18,618 nucleotides of DNA, taken from the NCBI GenBank assembly GCA_937896265.1, contig CALBMD010000497.1:1-18618 (forward strand). Direction: 5' to 3'. Shown here piece by piece: positions 15,282-18,618 of this stretch. The translations under genes were made by a program, and so were the position numbers. Numbering within the stretch: position 1 is the first letter of the stretch; every line of letters begins with the position of its first letter. A model generated the notes under the pieces. The model was not told the DNA's origin. It worked only from the letters and a program-made list of their open reading frames with translations, and did no database searches. This stretch comes from an uncultured Pseudomonadota bacterium. Lineage in GTDB: Bacteria > Bdellovibrionota_B > Oligoflexia > Oligoflexales > Bog-1112.

Positions 15282-18200
15282 TTACTTTTGGCTATCTGTA
15301 TCGGGGTTATTCAATCTCTTTGCAAGATTACCATACTCTCGCTGTTGGTTTAAAAACTTTACTGTCAAAGTAAAAAGATATTCACCACTCCAATCAGGGT
15401 AGTCGAAGTTTTTGAGCCAGCTAAAGTTTAACCCCCAGCAGTTAGAGGGTGCTAAATATATCCAAGAAACAGATGCCATGCGCTGATCTTGAGCGGCATC
15501 ACGACTCTTAATGCCGTATTTTAATGTTGGGATAACGTGGGGTATAAATGTCGAGGTAACAGAGATAGCACGCGTTTTGGTTAGGGTTTGACTGTAGTTG
15601 CCGTCTTTAACGGAGAGTTCTTTTTGGATGTCATAAAATAAGCCAAAGCTGCAGGTTGCAACTTGTTGAGGATAGAGAGAAAGACGCATCTCTGTCGCTT
15701 GGTGACTATAGATGTGATAGCGGCTCAAGGCATTTAATTTCCAGTCAGCATAATTGAGCGTTAGATTTGAATTCACTTTGCTCCATGGTTCAGGCAGAGG
15801 TGATTCTCCCTCTTTTTTTGCTTTCGCACGATCTAGCTCGTTAAGATAGTCATAGCTAACACCGCTGTCAAAATGGACAGGCTGCTCTCTATTGCTTTCA
15901 AATAAAGTGTAGCGGTTAGTGTACCAATTTGTTCCCTCGTAAAAATCAAGAGAGCGAGTCATGCGTCGGTCTAAACTATAATACAGCTCTCTTTTGGCCT
16001 GTGCATCTAGGCTTTCAAAGTCATCGCCTTTTGCCGTTGCCTTTGCCGACGTCGTTTTGTTCCATGAAGATTGATAAAAATACCAATCATGACTTGTTGA
16101 TAAAATAATCATACGGTGCGGTGCCATGATATATTCCTGGCCAATCATGTCTGCTTTTTGCTCAGGAAGATCGGTAAGAAAATAGCCCGCAGGTTTCTTT
16201 GGGTTTGCTTCCCATCGGTCTTGATTGCGGTTGTAGGAGATCATTTCATCCTCTAAGCCATAATTCCCTTGCCTGCTTACATAAGGCCTTAGAGAAAAAG
16301 TAATATCGTTACTCATTTGGTGTTCAATGACATCATAGTTTTGTCGAATAGAATCAAAGTCTTTTGCTTTAGTGCGTCTTATGCCATTTAAAGGCAAACC
16401 CAAATGAATCCCAGTGCGTATGGTATGAAGTGAATTTTGCTTATCTAACTTAGGATAGTCTTCAGCTAAGGGATCTGGACTAAAATGGTCATAAAATTGA
16501 CTATTATCTATGTTGACCTGTCGACCTTCAAACTGAAAAAATAGGTCGTTTTGAAAAATCTGCTCTTTAATTAGAGGAGAGAAAAATTCTAATTTAGCGC
16601 GAGACCAGGTAGCATCGCCATTGAGTCGCAAAGCGCGATCTTGGGGAAGAGTTGCTTCAAAGCTGGGCTCTATAAATGTCGATATCTTTTTTTGTTCTAA
16701 CCGAACTTGGCTATAGATAGTAATTGGAAAATGACGAGGAGAAAGATTAAACAATCTAGATTGTACTTTGTAAAAAATAGGTAGTTGATACCCTTGATAA
16801 TGGTCGAGAGTTAAGAAGGAATCACCGAAGCTTGAGCCTAGGCCTAGGTAGTAGTTGGGGTTATCGCTGTGGATTCTTGTTGTTGTCTCTGTAAACAGAG
16901 GGGCATCAGCTTGTTCGTAAGCTAGCGTTGGGGTTATATTAGGTAAATAGAGATCTTCAGCATAGCGGTGATCACTTAATACCAAACTTTTGCTGACTAA
17001 AGAAAGTCTGGGATTGACGAAAGAAATTCCTTGCCACTCTGCTTTTCCTCGCCAGCTATTATCAGGGTTAGATAATCGTGAGTTGATCTCATGGTCAGCA
17101 TAGTTCTGCCCTGTTTGGGGGTTTTTATAGTCGCGAAAGGCTTGCAGTCTATTCCAATAGCCGGGATCGTTAAGGACAGTTGATTTTTTTATTTGTCTAG
17201 GCCCGGTATTATTTGGATTCTGCTTGTATTGAGCATCCAGTAAGCCTTCTTGGTAGGAAGTAGCAAGCTCTCGTCGAAAGGCTTGTTGATTAAGCCAGAC
17301 TCTATCTCTCATAGCCTCAAAACTAATTTCCCATCCGGAGTATTGTTTTTGTTGCCACTGATAAGAAAGACCAAGGCGAAGACCTCTTCTCTCCATAAGG
17401 TCAGCTGTTGTCGTTATATCTTGGTTATCATCAATGACAATGTAGACTGGCTGCGACATCATATTGCCATTTAAAGTTGAGTTGGCAAAACTAGGAAAGA
17501 GAAGCCCAGATTGGCGTTCATTTTTGACCGGTACTTTCAAATAGGGAAGAAAAAGGACAGGGATTCCTTTGATTTCAAGAATAGGATTTGTTAAAGAGGC
17601 ATAACCCTCTGTTTGTGCGCTTATACTGTCGCTTCGAAAACCCCATGCTGGTGATTCTCCTTCCGCACAGTTGCAAGGGGTCACGACGGCATTCTCGGCA
17701 TTGAAACGATTAACATCAATTTTGTCAATGCGTTCACCTTGGACGCTAAAGTAACCTATTTCCTGAACACTGTTGCTGACAGCGCTAGCGCTATTTGACT
17801 CATTCCAGAATTCTCGCCGGTTTTTTCTTCTTGATTCATGTGTTGTCTTAGCTGATTTTTCTCTCTCTGTTTGAGCAGCTAGAAGTTGTTCTTCTTCAAG
17901 AAGGACAACATAGCGATTTTCGATGACTTCTTTGTCTTTTAAGTTGATAGCATCAACTTTGGCATAGAGTATCTGTAAATCGCGTTTTTTGCTTTGAATA
18001 ATAGCTAGTTGTTCATATCTATGTTTTTCGGCAAATACTTCAGCAGCGCTTAGTCCAAGAACCTGGTCGGCAATTTGATTTGCCCGTTCAGCATCGTTAA
18101 CAACCATTCTTGCATTTGCAAGTGAGAAAGTGCCAGCCGCTAAGTTGAACTCCATATGATCGCCGATAAAAATTTGAGGGAGCGAGAGAACTACCACATG

Positions 18201-18446
18201 TTGGGTGGCTGTGAAGATCTTGCGCTGGTAATCAAGAGTCAGTTCGTCAGATGCAACAAGAGCACCGCCAGCAATGGCTATTGCATTGCCCTTAAATATT
18301 TGTTTGTCATGATTCTTGTTAAAGAGAACTTTATCGGCGTCAAAGTATGTTTTAGGAAGGGAACCATCGAGGGTTGTGCTAGCTTGTATAGTTGATGCTA
18401 GCAAAGCACAAAATAAGATTCCCAAGTATTTGACGCAAGCAACCAT
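15282..18446 (-). CDS. lptD: LPS-assembly outer membrane protein LptD
   Basis: Outer-membrane beta-barrel that, with lipoprotein LptE, inserts lipopolysaccharide into the outer leaflet. From the ATG at 18446 the product is 1054 residues and starts with a clear signal peptide (VKYLGILFCALLASTIQA, cleavage after about 22). An LptA-like domain (about 35-115, with IFKGNAIAI and DELTLDYQ) follows. It is interrupted by an unusual charged helical insertion of about 110 residues (about 117-226), then resumes (GYFSVQGERI). TPCNCAEGESPAWGFRSDSI and PVLFLPYLKVPVKNERQSG mark the entry to the barrel, which fills the rest and ends with aromatic strands. Cysteines 258 and 260 and Cys1003 (SNCWGL) could form the inter-domain disulfides needed for LptD maturation. 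The frame is open 54 codons further upstream, but that part precedes the signal peptide and contains hairpins, so I exclude it. GGGA lies about 9 bases before the chosen ATG. Confidence 0.93.
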   Translation of the reverse strand: MVACVKYLGILFCALLASTIQASTTLDGSLPKTYFDADKVLFNKNHDKQIFKGNAIAIAGGALVASDELTLDYQRKIFTATQHVVVLSLPQIFIGDHMEFNLAAGTFSLANARMVVNDAERANQIADQVLGLSAAEVFAEKHRYEQLAIIQSKKRDLQILYAKVDAINLKDKEVIENRYVVLLEEEQLLAAQTEREKSAKTTHESRRKNRREFWNESNSASAVSNSVQEIGYFSVQGERIDKIDVNRFNAENAVVTPCNCAEGESPAWGFRSDSISAQTEGYASLTNPILEIKGIPVLFLPYLKVPVKNERQSGLLFPSFANSTLNGNMMSQPVYIVIDDNQDITTTADLMERRGLRLGLSYQWQQKQYSGWEISFEAMRDRVWLNQQAFRRELATSYQEGLLDAQYKQNPNNTGPRQIKKSTVLNDPGYWNRLQAFRDYKNPQTGQNYADHEINSRLSNPDNSWRGKAEWQGISFVNPRLSLVSKSLVLSDHRYAEDLYLPNITPTLAYEQADAPLFTETTTRIHSDNPNYYLGLGSSFGDSFLTLDHYQGYQLPIFYKVQSRLFNLSPRHFPITIYSQVRLEQKKISTFIEPSFEATLPQDRALRLNGDATWSRAKLEFFSPLIKEQIFQNDLFFQFEGRQVNIDNSQFYDHFSPDPLAEDYPKLDKQNSLHTIRTGIHLGLPLNGIRRTKAKDFDSIRQNYDVIEHQMSNDITFSLRPYVSRQGNYGLEDEMISYNRNQDRWEANPKKPAGYFLTDLPEQKADMIGQEYIMAPHRMIILSTSHDWYFYQSSWNKTTSAKATAKGDDFESLDAQAKRELYYSLDRRMTRSLDFYEGTNWYTNRYTLFESNREQPVHFDSGVSYDYLNELDRAKAKKEGESPLPEPWSKVNSNLTLNYADWKLNALSRYHIYSHQATEMRLSLYPQQVATCSFGLFYDIQKELSVKDGNYSQTLTKTRAISVTSTFIPHVIPTLKYGIKSRDAAQDQRMASVSWIYLAPSNCWGLNFSWLKNFDYPDWSGEYLFTLTVKFLNQQREYGNLAKRLNNPDTDSQK

Positions 18447-18492
18447 TAGTATCCCATAAGTAAACGATGCCTCCAAACTCAGGGCATACGCA

Positions 18493-18521
18493 TCTAAATT
18501 GCCTTGACGACTAGAAAGCAA
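18493..18521 (-). promoter_or_regulatory. Possible promoter of lptD
   Basis: On the minus strand TTGCTT (18516-18521) and TTTAGA (18493-18498) are spaced by 17 bases, about 47 bases before the lptD start and downstream of the terminator-like hairpins. The -10 match is weak. Confidence 0.3.
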
Positions 18522-18531
18522 GGTGAGGTCT

Positions 18532-18555
18532 GGAAAAACCACGCAACTGGTTTCC
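18532..18555 (-). promoter_or_regulatory. Second hairpin in the lptD upstream region
   Basis: GGAAACCA (minus strand, 18555-18548) pairs with TGGTTTTTCC (18541-18532) around a 6-base loop, with two extra T bases. It begins right after the T-run of the neighbouring terminator. Its first arm can alternatively pair with the 3' arm of that terminator. Confidence 0.45.
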
Positions 18556-18600
18556 AAAAAAAGCTTCTTGGGAGAAACCAGCTGCGCAGTTTTCTCCCAA
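18556..18600 (-). terminator. Rho-independent terminator upstream of lptD
   Basis: On the minus strand TTGGGAGAAA (18600-18591) pairs perfectly over 10 bases with TTTCTCCCAA (18577-18568), loop 13 bases, and five bases later comes a run of seven T (18562-18556). It probably ends transcription of a gene beyond the right edge, or acts as an attenuator in the lptD leader. Confidence 0.7.
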
Positions 18601-18618
18601 ACCCTCATCCTTGCTGTT

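Noticed and set aside
18447..18608. 54-codon upstream extension of lptD
   Set aside because: It precedes a clear signal peptide and contains a terminator and hairpins; an open frame here appears to be chance.

Overview
The window looks like a piece of a Gram-negative chromosome of about 42% GC (judged by eye). The organism is most likely a member of Bdellovibrionota/Oligoflexia or a close delta-proteobacterium-like lineage. The reasons are family resemblances: the MCP signalling domain, the 7TMR-DISM kinase with a CheA-type catalytic core, and the style of the LptD barrel. This is inference; no search was possible.

Layout. From 1 to about 9250 every gene is on the minus strand. In transcription order they are: a small heat-shock protein (hsp20); a periplasmic Cache-domain protein overlapping a methyl-accepting chemotaxis protein; a large 7TM histidine kinase carrying an HPt domain; a decayed O-antigen ligase/polymerase (Wzy_C) pseudogene in three reading frames; an NADP-dependent oxidoreductase of the F420:NADP reductase family; tyrosyl-tRNA synthetase (tyrS); and the start of a polytopic membrane protein that runs off the left edge. 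Next (9568-10260, minus) lies the most striking gene: a 230-residue protein with a signal peptide, three eukaryotic-type Myb repeats and an acidic tail. Divergent from it on the plus strand are a DUF4256 gene and then dnaE. dnaE converges on lptD, which fills the right end on the minus strand. Between dnaE and lptD lies a 374-bp fold-back element with two nearly identical arms of about 124 bp.

How the parts work together. TyrS and DnaE are housekeeping genes and LptD builds the outer membrane. The Cache protein, the MCP and the 7TM kinase look like an environmental sensing cluster. The Wzy_C remnant suggests loss of a surface-polysaccharide function. The Myb protein has no obvious role inside a bacterium: its export signal plus a near-complete 3R-Myb DNA-binding region make it a candidate effector aimed at eukaryotic chromatin, so it is the best lead here.

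Regulatory signals seen include a sigma70/sigma32-like promoter and a 5'-UTR inverted repeat for hsp20, stem-loops after hsp20, tyrS and dnaE, and a terminator with a competing hairpin upstream of lptD. No tRNA, rRNA, CRISPR array or transposase gene was seen.
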